A stretch of DNA of 64,000 nucleotides, from assembly GCA_005502775.1 (NCBI GenBank), contig SCNI01000001.1:1-64000 (forward strand), in the 5' to 3' direction. Positions 11,069 through 19,980 of the stretch are shown here, in pieces (position 1 is the first letter of the stretch; each line of letters begins with the position of its first letter). The DNA is from Microbacteriaceae bacterium 3FA27C10. GTDB taxonomy: Bacteria > Actinomycetota > Actinomycetes > Actinomycetales > Microbacteriaceae. A model generated the notes under the pieces. It was given only the letters and a program-made list of their open reading frames with translations, searched no databases and was not told where the DNA came from. The position numbers and the translations under genes are program-made.

Positions 11069-12094
11069 GTGGTGTCGTCGCAGAAGAATCCCCCCGCGCC
11101 CGTCGCGGTGGAGGAGAGACTCTTCAGCCTCGTGCTGGCGCTGCTCGCCACCGACGCAGGGCTCACGAAGAACGAGATCCTCTCCACCGTGCAGGGCTAC
11201 CGGCAGCGTTACGACCCTGCCGGCGACAACACGAGCCTCGAGCGCCAGTTCGAGCGCGACAAAGACGACATCCGCGAGCTCGGCGTGCCGCTGGAGACCA
11301 CCGAGCCACCGGGAGAACCGGGCAACAACCAGTCGTTGCGATACCGTATTCCGCGAGCGGCATACGAGCTCCCGGCCGACATCAGCTTCTCCGACGCCGA
11401 GACCACGCTGCTGAACCTCGCGGCGATGGCCTGGCGCGAGGGCTCGCTCTCGCGGGAGTCGCAGCGGGCGCTGCTGAAGCTCCGCTCGATCGGGGGCGAC
11501 ACGAGCGAGCCGGTGCTGGGCTACGCCCCGCGCATCCGCACCCGTGACGCCGCATTCGATCCGCTGTCCGACGCGCTCTCCCGGCGCCTGATCGTGTCCT
11601 TCCCCTATCTCAAGCCCGGCGACGCCGCGGCGCGCCTGCGCACGGTGTCTCCGCTCGCGCTGGTTCAGCACCAGGGCCGCTGGCACCTCAAGGGCATCGA
11701 CAACGGAGTGGGGGAGCCGCGCACCTTCCTGCTCTCCCGCATCACGGGCCCGGTCAAACTCAGTCGTCAGGGCTTCGAGCTGGCCCCGGGCACCTACGCG
11801 AGCTCCGCCCTCGAGGAACTCGACGAGATCTGGGAGTCGAACCTCGCCGAGCTCGAGGTGCGCCCGGGAACGGATGCGGCGGTGCGGCTCTCCCGCCGGC
11901 GCGGCGCCGAGCCCGGCGACGGCGACCGCGTGCGGCTGCACTTCACCGACGTGAACCTGCTGGCCGACGAGCTCGCCGGTTTCGGCCCCGAAGTGCGCGT
12001 GCTCGGCCCGGCGCACCTCGTCGACGCCGTGGTGACCCGGCTCCGCGCGGCGGTACGGATGCACTCCCCGGCCCCCGAGGGCGAGGCCGGCTGA
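11069..12094 (+). CDS. pafB: WYL-domain transcriptional regulator PafB
   Basis: First half of the PafBC heterodimer, a WYL-domain activator of the LexA-independent DNA-damage response known from mycobacteria. The 341-aa protein starts with a winged-helix region (EERLFSLVLALLATDAGLTK) and has a WYL-type domain around residues 175-235 (RRLIVSFPYLKP, VQHQGRWHLKGIDNG, TFLLSRITG). The C-terminal WCX region follows. Two tandem GTGs (11069, 11072) can serve as start. The stop overlaps pafC by one base (TGATG). Confidence 0.92.
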   Translation: MVSSQKNPPAPVAVEERLFSLVLALLATDAGLTKNEILSTVQGYRQRYDPAGDNTSLERQFERDKDDIRELGVPLETTEPPGEPGNNQSLRYRIPRAAYELPADISFSDAETTLLNLAAMAWREGSLSRESQRALLKLRSIGGDTSEPVLGYAPRIRTRDAAFDPLSDALSRRLIVSFPYLKPGDAAARLRTVSPLALVQHQGRWHLKGIDNGVGEPRTFLLSRITGPVKLSRQGFELAPGTYASSALEELDEIWESNLAELEVRPGTDAAVRLSRRRGAEPGDGDRVRLHFTDVNLLADELAGFGPEVRVLGPAHLVDAVVTRLRAAVRMHSPAPEGEAG

Positions 12095-13110
12095 TGGCCC
12101 GCACCGGCGACGACGCGCAGCAGTTCTCCTACGCGCAGGACAAGCTGACCTTCCTGCTCACCCTCGTGCCCTACCTGATCGACCACGGCCGGGTGAGCGT
12201 GGCGACGGCCGCAGCCCACTTCCAGGTCTCGGAGAAGCAGATCCGCGACGCGGTCTCACTCATCGCGGTGTCCGGGGTACCGGGGGAGACCACCCAGTAC
12301 CAGCACGGCGACCTCTTCGACATCTCCTGGGACGACTTCGACGAGCGCGACGAGATCGTGATCACCCACATGGTGGCGCTCGACGACTCCCCGCGATTCT
12401 CGGCACGTGAGGCGGCCGCGCTCATCGCCGGCCTGCAGTATCTCCAGTCGCTGCCTGAGAACGTCGACAGCGGCGTCTACTCCTCGTTGATGGACAAGCT
12501 GGCCCGTGGAGCCTCCGAGAGCCCCAGCCAGGTGGCCATCGCGAGCACGGATGCGACGGGTGCACTCACCGAGCTCCGCGCCGCCCTGGAGCGGGGCGTG
12601 CAGCTCGAGTTCGACTACCTCTCCTCTCGCGGCTCGCAGGAGCACCGGCGGGTCGATCCGCTGCGCATCGATTCCGACAACGAGGACTGGTACCTCCGGG
12701 CCTGGGACCACCGCCGTGAAGCGGTGCGCACCTTCCGCCTCGACCGCATGACCTCCCTCGAGGTCACCGATGAGCCCGTCACCGGCGCCCACGACGACGT
12801 GGTGCTCGGCGACCGCCTGTTCCAGGGCGCCGCCGACGACCTCGTGGTGACCATCGAGCTCGACCCTTCCGCGCTGTCGTTGCTCGGCGAGTTCGTGTCG
12901 AATCTCGACACGCGGGCCCTGCAGCCCGCGCAGTCGGATGCGCCGGGCGCGGGCGCCGGACGGGTGCGGGCACGCATCCGGGTGGCCCACATCCACGGCC
13001 TCAAGCGTGTGGTGACGGCGATGCCCTCCGCCGTCACCGTGATCGACCCGCCCGAAGCGCGCGCCGCCGTGGTGGAGTGGGCGAGCGCGGCGCTCGCCCA
13101 GTACGAATAG
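12094..13110 (+). CDS. pafC: WYL-domain transcriptional regulator PafC
   Basis: Partner of PafB (338 aa). It has an N-terminal winged helix (YDHGRVSVATAAAHFQVSEK-like segment at about residues 28-50), a WYL domain (VQLEFDYLSSRG, HRRVDPLRIDSDNEDWYLRAW, RTFRLDRM) and a WCX tail. Together they bind promoters of repair genes. The gene is coupled to pafB and is followed after 9 nt by a small membrane protein and the tat genes, an arrangement common in actinobacteria. Confidence 0.92.
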   Translation: MARTGDDAQQFSYAQDKLTFLLTLVPYLIDHGRVSVATAAAHFQVSEKQIRDAVSLIAVSGVPGETTQYQHGDLFDISWDDFDERDEIVITHMVALDDSPRFSAREAAALIAGLQYLQSLPENVDSGVYSSLMDKLARGASESPSQVAIASTDATGALTELRAALERGVQLEFDYLSSRGSQEHRRVDPLRIDSDNEDWYLRAWDHRREAVRTFRLDRMTSLEVTDEPVTGAHDDVVLGDRLFQGAADDLVVTIELDPSALSLLGEFVSNLDTRALQPAQSDAPGAGAGRVRARIRVAHIHGLKRVVTAMPSAVTVIDPPEARAAVVEWASAALAQYE

Positions 13111-13119
13111 GCTGGCGCG

Positions 13120-13476
13120 ATGGCGTGGTGGGCATGGCTGATCATCTGGACCGTTCTGGTGCTGGGTCTGTTCGCCATGCTCGCGGGGCTCGGCTACCGG
13201 CTGTTCCGCAAGTTCGGCGGAGCGATGCGGGCGCTCGAAGAGCTCGGCGACAAGGTGGCGAAGCTCTCCGAGAACGCCGAAGCGCTGAAGCCGGAGGAAC
13301 CGGCCGACCGGGCGATGCTGCTCGGGTACGTCGAAGTGGTGCGCCGCCGCGAGATCCATCAGGAACGCCGTGAGGAATTGAAGCAGGCACGCAGGGATGC
13401 CCGCATCAGACGGGGTAAACTCCTCATCAGACCCGAGAAGATTCCGACTCTAAGGAAGTGGCCCCATGTTCGCTAA
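13120..13476 (+). CDS. Small single-pass membrane protein, unknown function
   Basis: A 118-aa protein with one N-terminal membrane helix (WWAWLIIWTVLVLGLFAMLAG) and a charged, helical cytoplasmic tail rich in Arg, Lys and Glu that could form a coiled coil. It lies between pafC (9 nt) and tatA, whose start it overlaps by 11 bp, so it is cotranscribed with both. I do not recognise a named family. The strong coupling to tatA may hint at a link with protein export, but nothing in the sequence proves it. Confidence 0.75.
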   Translation: MAWWAWLIIWTVLVLGLFAMLAGLGYRLFRKFGGAMRALEELGDKVAKLSENAEALKPEEPADRAMLLGYVEVVRRREIHQERREELKQARRDARIRRGKLLIRPEKIPTLRKWPHVR

Positions 13477-13738
13477 CCTCAACGGGTGGCACCTGGTCAT
13501 CATTCTGGTCGTCATCCTGCTCCTGTTCGGGGCGACCCGCCTGCCCGCTCTCTCGAAGAGCCTCGGCCAGTCGATGCGCATCTTCCGCAACGAGACCAAG
13601 GCGATGAAAGACGAGGCGGCCGCCGACAAGGCTGCTGAGCCCGCTGCTCCGGCGGCATCGGCCCCGGTCGCGCCGGCTCCCGCTCCGGCGCAGAGCACGG
13701 CCGTCGCGCCGGAGAGCACGTCCGAACCGAAGTCGTAG
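13466..13738 (+). CDS. tatA: Sec-independent translocase subunit TatA
   Basis: A 90-aa Tat pore-forming subunit. It has a short N-terminal membrane helix (WHLVIILVVILLLFGATRLP), the hinge FGATRLPALSKSLGQSMRIF, which is the family signature, an amphipathic helix and then an Ala/Pro-rich tail of low complexity. TAAGGAAG precedes the ATG at 13466. It pairs with tatC five bases downstream. Confidence 0.95.
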   Translation: MFANLNGWHLVIILVVILLLFGATRLPALSKSLGQSMRIFRNETKAMKDEAAADKAAEPAAPAASAPVAPAPAPAQSTAVAPESTSEPKS

Positions 13739-13743
13739 GCTCT

Positions 13744-14535
13744 GTGGCCGTCAAGCCGCGGCAGCGATCGCGCGACGGTCGGATGTCGCTCGGTTCCCAT
13801 TTGATCGAGCTGCGCAAGCGGCTCTTCATCGCCGCGCTCGCGATCGTGGTGGGCATGGTCGTGGGCTTCATCGCCTCGGACTTCGTGCTCACCGCCCTCA
13901 TCCAGCCGATCGCCGAGGTCGCCGCCGACCAGGGTCGCGCCGCGAGCCTCAACTTCACCGACGTCTCCTCGGCGTTCGACCTGCGCATCCAGATCGCCTT
14001 CACGGTGGGTGTCGTGCTGTCCTCGCCGGTGTGGCTGTACCAGCTCTTCGCCTTCGTGATGCCGGGGCTGAAGAAGAACGAGAAGCGCTACGCCATCGGC
14101 TTCGTGCTGGCCGCGGTGCCGCTGTTCCTCGCCGGCTGCGTGGCCGGCTGGTTCGTGCTGCCGCACATGGTGACCCTGCTCACGGGCTTCGCGCCGGAAG
14201 GCACCACGGCCCTTCTCACCGCGCGCTCCTATTTCGACTTCGTGTTGAAGCTCGTGCTCGCCATCGGCATCGCCTTCGTGCTGCCGGTCTTCCTGGTGAT
14301 GCTGAACTTCGCCGGGGTACTGAGCGCGGTGACCATCCTGAAGTCGTGGCGCATCGCCATCCTCGCCATCACCTTGTTCACGGCCATCGCCACGCCGGCA
14401 GCCGACGTGATGTCGATGTTCCTGCTGGCGATCCCGATGCTCGTGCTCTACTTCGCGGCCGCCGGGATCGCCACTCTGCACGACCGCCGGGTGCGGCGCA
14501 CCCGCCAGCAGCTCGACATCGAGCTGGCCGTCTGA
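13744..14535 (+). CDS. tatC: Sec-independent translocase subunit TatC
   Basis: A 263-aa six-helix membrane protein that recognises twin-arginine signal peptides. It has the N-terminal block MSLGSHLIELRKRLFIA, the periplasmic-loop sequence PVWLYQLFAFVMPGLKKNEK, and FAFVLPVFL-type segments in the second half, all TatC hallmarks. The GTG at 13744 is used; a start at the Met of MSLGSH would be about 14 residues shorter. The stop overlaps the helicase ATG by one base. Confidence 0.95.
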   Translation: MAVKPRQRSRDGRMSLGSHLIELRKRLFIAALAIVVGMVVGFIASDFVLTALIQPIAEVAADQGRAASLNFTDVSSAFDLRIQIAFTVGVVLSSPVWLYQLFAFVMPGLKKNEKRYAIGFVLAAVPLFLAGCVAGWFVLPHMVTLLTGFAPEGTTALLTARSYFDFVLKLVLAIGIAFVLPVFLVMLNFAGVLSAVTILKSWRIAILAITLFTAIATPAADVMSMFLLAIPMLVLYFAAAGIATLHDRRVRRTRQQLDIELAV

Positions 14536-17027
14536 TGGCGGCGGCAGGCGACGCGAGTGGAGTGCTGAGCCCCTCGGAGCGGTTCGCGGCGAGCCGGAAG
14601 CGAGCCGGGCATCCTCAGGTCGAGCAGTTCCGGGCGGGGCTCGGCTTCGACCTCGACCCGTTCCAGATCGAGGCGGCGGGTGCCCTCGAAGACGGCCGGA
14701 GCGTGCTCGTCGCGGCCCCCACCGGCGCCGGCAAGACGGTGGTGGCGGAGTTCGCCGTGCACCTCGCCATGCAGTCGGTGCGCGACAAGGTCTTCTACAC
14801 GGCACCGATGAAGGCGCTCTCGAACCAGAAGTTCAACGAATTCGTGACCGAGTACGGCCCCGACGAGGTGGGGCTGCTCACCGGTGACACCAACATCAAC
14901 GCGGATGCGCGCATCGTGGTGATGACCACCGAAGTCCTGCGCAACATGCTGTACGCCGACTCGGGGCTGCTCGCCAACCTGCGCTTCGTGGTGATGGACG
15001 AGGTGCACTACCTGGCCGACCGCTTCCGCGGTGCCGTGTGGGAAGAGGTGATCATCCACCTTCCGCAGAGCGTGAAGCTCGTGTCGCTCAGCGCGACCGT
15101 GTCGAACGCCGAGGAGTTCGGCGACTGGCTGCAGGCCGTACGCGGCGACACCGAGGTGATCGTGTCGGAAGAGCGGCCCGTGCCCCTCGACCAGCACGCC
15201 CTCGTGAAGACCAAGCTCATCGACCTCTTCGACTCGACCGGCCGCGCCGCCACGAACCGGGTGAACCCCGAGCTCGCGCAGCTCGTGCGCGGCGGCGCCT
15301 CGCTCGCGTCGGTGGACCGCCGTGGCGGCCACGGCGGCGGGGGCGGAGGCCGCCGGAGCGGCCGTGGCGGAGGCGGCAACCGCTACCGGCCGCACGGCCA
15401 GCCCTTCGAGCGGATGGACCGGCCCGACGTGGTGCGCCTTCTCGGCGAGCACCAGCTGCTGCCCGCCATCTTCTTCGTGTTCAGCCGGGTGGGCTGCGAC
15501 CAGGCCGTGAAGCAGGTGCTCCGCGGCGGCGTGCGTCTCACCACGGCGGAGGAGCGCGAGGAGATCCGCAAGATCGTCGACGAACGCTGCCGCACCCTGC
15601 TCGACGAGGACCTCGCCGTGCTCGGCTACTGGGAGTGGACCGAGGGCCTCCAGCGCGGGGTCGCCGCACACCACGCCGGCATGCTGCCCGCCTTCAAGGA
15701 GGTGGTGGAGGAGCTCTACCAGAAGAAGCTCGTGAAAGTGGTCTTCGCCACCGAGACACTCGCCCTCGGCATCAACATGCCCGCCCGCACGGTGGTGCTC
15801 GAGAAGCTCGAGAAGTTCAACGGCGAGGCGCGGGTGCCCATCACGGCGGGGGAGTACACCCAGCTGACCGGCCGCGCCGGCCGTCGTGGCATCGACGTGG
15901 AAGGTCACTCCGTCATCCAGTGGCGCGAGGGGCTCGACCCGCAGGAGGTCGCGAGTCTCGCATCCCGCCGCACCTACCCGCTCAACTCGAGCTTCCGGCC
16001 CACCTACAACATGGCCGTGAACCTGATCGACCAGTTCGGCCGGCCGCGCACCCGCGAGATCCTCGAGTCGTCGTTCGCCCAGTTCCAGGCCGACCGGGCC
16101 GTCGTCGACCTGGCCCGCAAGGTGCGGCAGCAGGAGGAGTCGCTCGCCGGCTTCGAGAAGGCGATGACCTGCCATCTCGGTGACTTCCGCGAGTACGCAC
16201 GCATCCGCCGCGAGCTCACCGACCTCGAGCGCGCGAGCTCCGGCAAGGGCGAGTCGCGCCCGCACGCCGAGCGCGAGCGGCGGCAGCGGCAGATCGCGTC
16301 GCTCCGCAAGCAGCTGCGCTCGCATCCGGTGCACGGCTGCAAGGACCGCGAGTCGCACGCCCGCTGGGCCGAGCGGTGGTTCACCCTCAAGAAGGACACC
16401 GACCGGCTGACGCAGCAGATCCAGACCCGCACCAACGTGATCGCCAAGGTCTTCGACCGGGTCACCGACGTGCTGCTCGGTCTCGGCTACCTGCAGCAGA
16501 GCGACGACGGGGTGACCTCGCTCACCACCTCGGGGCAGACCCTCAAGCGCATCTACGGCGAACGCGACCTGCTGGTGGCGGAGTGCATCCGCCGCGAGGT
16601 CTGGCACGACCTCGACCCGGCCTCCCTCGCCGCCATCGCCTGCGCACTCGTGTACGAGCCCCGTCGCGACGAGAGCGAGGCGGCCGAGCGCTTCCTGCCG
16701 CGGGGAGCGTTCCGCATCGCGCTCGACAAGACGCAGACGCTCTGGGCCCAGATCGACGACATCGAGCGCGACCATCGCCTGCCGGGCAGCAATCCGGTGG
16801 CCACCGGCCTCTCGACGGCCATGCACAAGTGGGCCCGGGGCGCGTCGCTCGACGAGGTGCTGAACGAGGCCGACATGGCGGCCGGCGACTTCGTGCGCTG
16901 GTCGAAGCAGACCATCGACCTGCTGGATCAGCTGCAGGGAACCCCGGATGCGCGCCTCGCGTCGATCGCGCGCGCCGCGATGGACTCGGTGCGGCGCGGC
17001 ATCGTGGCCTACTCCTCGGTCTCGTGA
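14535..17027 (+). CDS. helY: Ski2/Mtr4-like DEVH-box RNA helicase (HelY type)
   Basis: An 830-aa superfamily 2 helicase. Visible motifs: Q-like FDLDPFQIEAAGALE, motif I APTGAGKTVVAE, motif II MDEVHYL, motif III SATVSN, and the motif VI region QLTGRAGRRGID. A Gly/Arg-rich insert (about residues 265-285, GGHGGGGGGRRSGRGGGG) lies between the two RecA lobes, an RGG-like stretch often bound to RNA. The C-terminal DSHCT-type domain has CHLGDFREYARIRREL. The ATG at 14535 overlaps the tatC stop. This tatC-helY order is typical for actinobacteria. Confidence 0.93.
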   Translation: MAAAGDASGVLSPSERFAASRKRAGHPQVEQFRAGLGFDLDPFQIEAAGALEDGRSVLVAAPTGAGKTVVAEFAVHLAMQSVRDKVFYTAPMKALSNQKFNEFVTEYGPDEVGLLTGDTNINADARIVVMTTEVLRNMLYADSGLLANLRFVVMDEVHYLADRFRGAVWEEVIIHLPQSVKLVSLSATVSNAEEFGDWLQAVRGDTEVIVSEERPVPLDQHALVKTKLIDLFDSTGRAATNRVNPELAQLVRGGASLASVDRRGGHGGGGGGRRSGRGGGGNRYRPHGQPFERMDRPDVVRLLGEHQLLPAIFFVFSRVGCDQAVKQVLRGGVRLTTAEEREEIRKIVDERCRTLLDEDLAVLGYWEWTEGLQRGVAAHHAGMLPAFKEVVEELYQKKLVKVVFATETLALGINMPARTVVLEKLEKFNGEARVPITAGEYTQLTGRAGRRGIDVEGHSVIQWREGLDPQEVASLASRRTYPLNSSFRPTYNMAVNLIDQFGRPRTREILESSFAQFQADRAVVDLARKVRQQEESLAGFEKAMTCHLGDFREYARIRRELTDLERASSGKGESRPHAERERRQRQIASLRKQLRSHPVHGCKDRESHARWAERWFTLKKDTDRLTQQIQTRTNVIAKVFDRVTDVLLGLGYLQQSDDGVTSLTTSGQTLKRIYGERDLLVAECIRREVWHDLDPASLAAIACALVYEPRRDESEAAERFLPRGAFRIALDKTQTLWAQIDDIERDHRLPGSNPVATGLSTAMHKWARGASLDEVLNEADMAAGDFVRWSKQTIDLLDQLQGTPDARLASIARAAMDSVRRGIVAYSSVS

Positions 17028-17047
17028 GCGTTCGTGAAGGAGCTCGC

Positions 17048-18685
17048 ATGAGCGTGGCGGTCAAGGACCCCGTGAGCGCCCCCGCGCGGCGAACCCACCT
17101 GGCGGAACCGCCGGCCCGGTTCGCCGCCCCCCTGATGCCGCTCTGGCTCGCCTACCTGACCGCCGCGGCCTCCGGCATCGCGCTCGACGCGGGCTTCCCC
17201 GACAAGGGCTGGTGGCCCTTCACCCTCATCGGCGTCGCCATGGTGCTCACCGGCCTCGTGGGCCGGGGCTGGGGCCATGCCTTCCTGCTCGGTGTCGTGG
17301 CGGGCGCGAGCTTCTGGGGCGTGCACATCTTCTGGCTGACGCTCTACCTGGGGCCGGTGCCGTGGCTCGGACTCACCGGTTTCGAGGCGGTCTACTTCGG
17401 GCTCGGCTCGATTCTCATCGCGCTCGTGTACCGCCGTGCCGACCGCGTGTGGCCGAGCCGTTGGGGGCGCCTCGGCCTCGTGCCGATCATCGTCGCCGGC
17501 CTCTGGATCCTCCGCGAGGGCATCAACGCGATCGCCCCCTACGGCGGCTTCTCCTGGGGCCGGGTGGCGATGTCGCAGTCCCAGAGCCCCTACGCCGGGC
17601 TGGTCGCCTGGGTCGGCATGTCCGGACTCAGCTTCGTGCTCGTGTGGCTCGTGGCCTTCCTGATCCAGCTCGGCCGCGAGGCGGGCCTGCGCACCTCCAG
17701 CAGGCTTCTGGGAGCCGGGATCGCGATCGCCGCGACCCTGGCCGTGCCCGCCTGGCCCGCGCCCACCTCCGGCACCTCGCGCATCGCCGGGGTGCAGGGC
17801 AACTCGAACGCCGGTCTGTTCGCCGTGCACGCGCCCGGCGACATCCTGAGCGACCACGTCTCGGCCTCGCTCGCCCTCGAAGGGCAGAAGCTCGATCTGG
17901 TGGTCTGGCCCGAGAACGCCTCCGACATCGATCCGGCGCGCTACCCGATCGCCGCTCAGACGCTGGATGCGGTGAGCCAGCGGCTCGGCGGCGTGCCGCT
18001 CGTCGTGGGCACCATCCAGCAGCGCGGCGGCAAGGTCTACAACACCTCGCTGCTGTGGCAGAACGGCCAGGTCGCCGACTACTACGACAAGCGGCATCCG
18101 GTGCCCTTCGCCGAGTGGATGCCCAACCGCGACTTCTTCCACGCGCTCGCCCCCGACCTGGTCGACCTCGTGACCCGCGACTACGAGTTCGGCACCACCG
18201 ACCTCACCTACGACATCAACGGCCTCATCGCCGGGGTGTCGATCTGCTTCGACATCACCGACGACGCGGTGATGCGACAGATGGCCGGTGAGGGCGCACA
18301 GGTGATCCTCGCGCAGACCAACAACGCCGACTTCGGGCGCACCGACGAGAACCTGCAGCAGCTCGCCATCGCGCGCTTGCGGGCGATCGAGTCGGGCCGG
18401 AGCGTCGTGAACATCTCGACGGTGGGCACGAGCGAGATCATCGCGCCCGACGGCAGTACCATCGCGGGCATCCCCGCCTACCAGGCGGGCACGATGGTGG
18501 CGGATGTCCCGCTCGCGACGGTGCAGACGCCCGCGACGATCCTGGGGTTCCAGATCGAGTGGCTGCTCTCGGGATTCGGCATCATCGGACTGCTGACCGC
18601 TCTCGTGTTCGGCCGGCGCACCCGCGGCGAGCGCGAGCTGGACCGCACGGCACGCACCGCCGGGCACGAAAAAGCCCGGCGCTGA
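17048..18685 (+). CDS. lnt: Apolipoprotein N-acyltransferase
   Basis: Membrane enzyme (545 aa) that adds the third acyl chain to lipoproteins. About six to seven N-terminal helices precede the carbon-nitrogen hydrolase domain (about residues 240-500). The Glu-Lys-Cys triad is intact: VVWPENASD (Glu), YYDKRHPVPFAEWMP (Lys) and AGVSICFDI (Cys). Its substrates include the lipoproteins encoded at 10095, 22950, 28371 and 50591. Start ATG 17048 with AAGGAG upstream. The polyprenol-phosphate mannose synthase gene that often follows lnt in actinobacteria is absent; the stop codon lies inside a terminator hairpin. Confidence 0.94.
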   Translation: MSVAVKDPVSAPARRTHLAEPPARFAAPLMPLWLAYLTAAASGIALDAGFPDKGWWPFTLIGVAMVLTGLVGRGWGHAFLLGVVAGASFWGVHIFWLTLYLGPVPWLGLTGFEAVYFGLGSILIALVYRRADRVWPSRWGRLGLVPIIVAGLWILREGINAIAPYGGFSWGRVAMSQSQSPYAGLVAWVGMSGLSFVLVWLVAFLIQLGREAGLRTSSRLLGAGIAIAATLAVPAWPAPTSGTSRIAGVQGNSNAGLFAVHAPGDILSDHVSASLALEGQKLDLVVWPENASDIDPARYPIAAQTLDAVSQRLGGVPLVVGTIQQRGGKVYNTSLLWQNGQVADYYDKRHPVPFAEWMPNRDFFHALAPDLVDLVTRDYEFGTTDLTYDINGLIAGVSICFDITDDAVMRQMAGEGAQVILAQTNNADFGRTDENLQQLAIARLRAIESGRSVVNISTVGTSEIIAPDGSTIAGIPAYQAGTMVADVPLATVQTPATILGFQIEWLLSGFGIIGLLTALVFGRRTRGERELDRTARTAGHEKARR

Positions 18686-18705
18686 TCAGGCGATCAGGCC
18701 GGGCT
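18669..18705 (-). terminator. rho-independent terminator for rbpA
   Basis: AGCCCGGC (18673-18680) pairs with GCCGGGCT (18698-18705), with an inner dyad CTGATC/GATCAG. Read on the minus strand the stem is followed by TTTTT. It overlaps the 3' end of lnt coming from the other side. Confidence 0.85.
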
Positions 18706-18728
18706 CCCGTCTGGCGGCGACCCTCGGG

Positions 18729-19094
18729 TCAGGCGCCGATCTTCTGCGTTCCGCGGCGTGCCCTCAGGTACTGCAGGCGCTCCTCGAGAAGCTCCTCGAG
18801 CTCGGCGCGCGTGCGCCGTTCGAGCAGCATGTCCCAGTGGCTGCGCGGCACCTTCGCATCCGCGTGGTCGACCGTGACGGGCTCGGAGCCCACCATCAAG
18901 GTCGCCTCGTGGCTGCAGAACTTGCACTCCCAGGTCTCGGGGGCTTCGGCTTCGGCCGAGAACACCATCTCGGTGTCGCGGCCGCATGTCGCGCAGCGGT
19001 ACGTGTAGCTGGTTCGGGGCGAAAAAACCACGCCCTCTTCGCTCTGCAGGCTTTGTGCGCCCAGACGCATTCCGCGCAAACTGCGATCTGCCAT
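18729..19094 (-). CDS. rbpA: RNA polymerase-binding protein RbpA
   Basis: Actinobacterial transcription factor that binds group I/II sigma factors and stabilises the open complex. The 121-aa protein has an N-terminal tail (MADRSLRGMRLGAQSLQSEE), the RbpA core with the zinc-type pairs YRCATCGRD and WECKFCSHEA, a basic linker and the sigma-interaction helix RSHWDMLLERRTRAELEELL. GAGAGGAG precedes the ATG. It is transcribed from a possible stress-sigma promoter (separate entry). Confidence 0.96.
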   Translation of the reverse strand: MADRSLRGMRLGAQSLQSEEGVVFSPRTSYTYRCATCGRDTEMVFSAEAEAPETWECKFCSHEATLMVGSEPVTVDHADAKVPRSHWDMLLERRTRAELEELLEERLQYLRARRGTQKIGA

Positions 19095-19130
19095 TGTGTG
19101 GTCTCCTCTCGCGTTGCTTCAAACGTTATA

Positions 19131-19157
19131 AACCGTCGGGCTGCGTGAATCCTTTCC
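19131..19157 (-). promoter_or_regulatory. Possible SigR/SigH-type promoter upstream of rbpA
   Basis: On the minus strand GGAAA (19157-19153), 19 nt, then GTT (19133-19131) fits the GGAA-N18/19-GTT pattern of thiol-stress sigma factors. rbpA is a known SigR target in Streptomyces. A SigA-like TATAAC overlaps, so vegetative use is also possible. Confidence 0.45.
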
Positions 19158-19182
19158 GGACCTGGGTATTACCAGTACTCTC

Positions 19183-19980
19183 TCAGCGAACCGCGCGGAA
19201 CTCCAGGGCCAGCGGCACCATGAGATCGGCGCGGTCGGTGACGATGCCGTCGACGCCGCGTTCGAGCAGGCCCCGGGCCACTGACACGTCGTTGATCGTC
19301 CAGACGTGCACCTCCACGCCGGCCGCGTGCAGGCGCCGCACGGTGCGCTCGGTGGTCGTGCGCATCCCGAAGATCACCTCCGGGATCTGTACCGCGTCCA
19401 CGCGCCGCAGCAGGAAGCGAACGAGCGGCACGAGACCCACCTTGGCCGCGATCAGGGCGGGCACGAACTCGCCGGCGGAGGCGGAGGCGGCGACGTGCAC
19501 ACCCGCCACTTCGAGCAGGTCGACCGCCGAGCGGCGGCGGCGGGTCGAGAACGAGGTGATGAGCACGCGGTCGACGGCACCGGCTTGCAGGATCGCCCGG
19601 GCCGCCGGGGCACCGACGTCTTCGGACTTGATGTCGATGTTGAAGCGGGTCTCCGGATGCGCGGCCAGAGCCTCGGAGAGGGTCGCGAACCGCACGCCCC
19701 CGCCCAGATCGAGCTGCCGGAGCTCGTCGAGGGTCAGCTCCGCCACCCGGCCCGCGCGTCCCGCCACCCGGTCGAGAGTGGGGTCGTGGCTGACGATCGC
19801 CACCCCGTCGGCCGAGGCGTTCACGTCGGTCTCGATGTAGAGGGCCCCCGCGCCGACCGCCGCGTCGAAGGAGGAGAGGGTGTTCTCGGGAACATCGAGT
19901 GCGAGGCCGCGGTGGGCGAGCACGCGGGGAAGGGGAGCCGCGAAGAACGGCAGCTGCCCACCCCTACGGCTGGGTCTCAT
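19183..19980 (-). CDS. Glycerophosphodiester phosphodiesterase
   Basis: A 265-aa GDPD-family TIM barrel that would release glycerol-3-phosphate from deacylated phospholipids. LAHRGLALDVPENTLSSFDA carries the catalytic His and metal Glu, YIETDVNASADGVAIVSHDP the second metal pair and His. KVGLVPLV and VHVWTINDVS are typical later strands. No signal peptide, so cytoplasmic. The ATG at 19980 (MRPSRRGGQLP) is preferred over one 30 nt upstream. It overlaps the 3' end of the SPFH gene by 17 bp. Confidence 0.92.
   Translation of the reverse strand: MRPSRRGGQLPFFAAPLPRVLAHRGLALDVPENTLSSFDAAVGAGALYIETDVNASADGVAIVSHDPTLDRVAGRAGRVAELTLDELRQLDLGGGVRFATLSEALAAHPETRFNIDIKSEDVGAPAARAILQAGAVDRVLITSFSTRRRRSAVDLLEVAGVHVAASASAGEFVPALIAAKVGLVPLVRFLLRRVDAVQIPEVIFGMRTTTERTVRRLHAAGVEVHVWTINDVSVARGLLERGVDGIVTDRADLMVPLALEFRAVR

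Noticed and set aside
14448-16826. A 792-aa minus-strand frame under the helicase
   Set aside because: Same reason: antisense shadow of helY with no motif.
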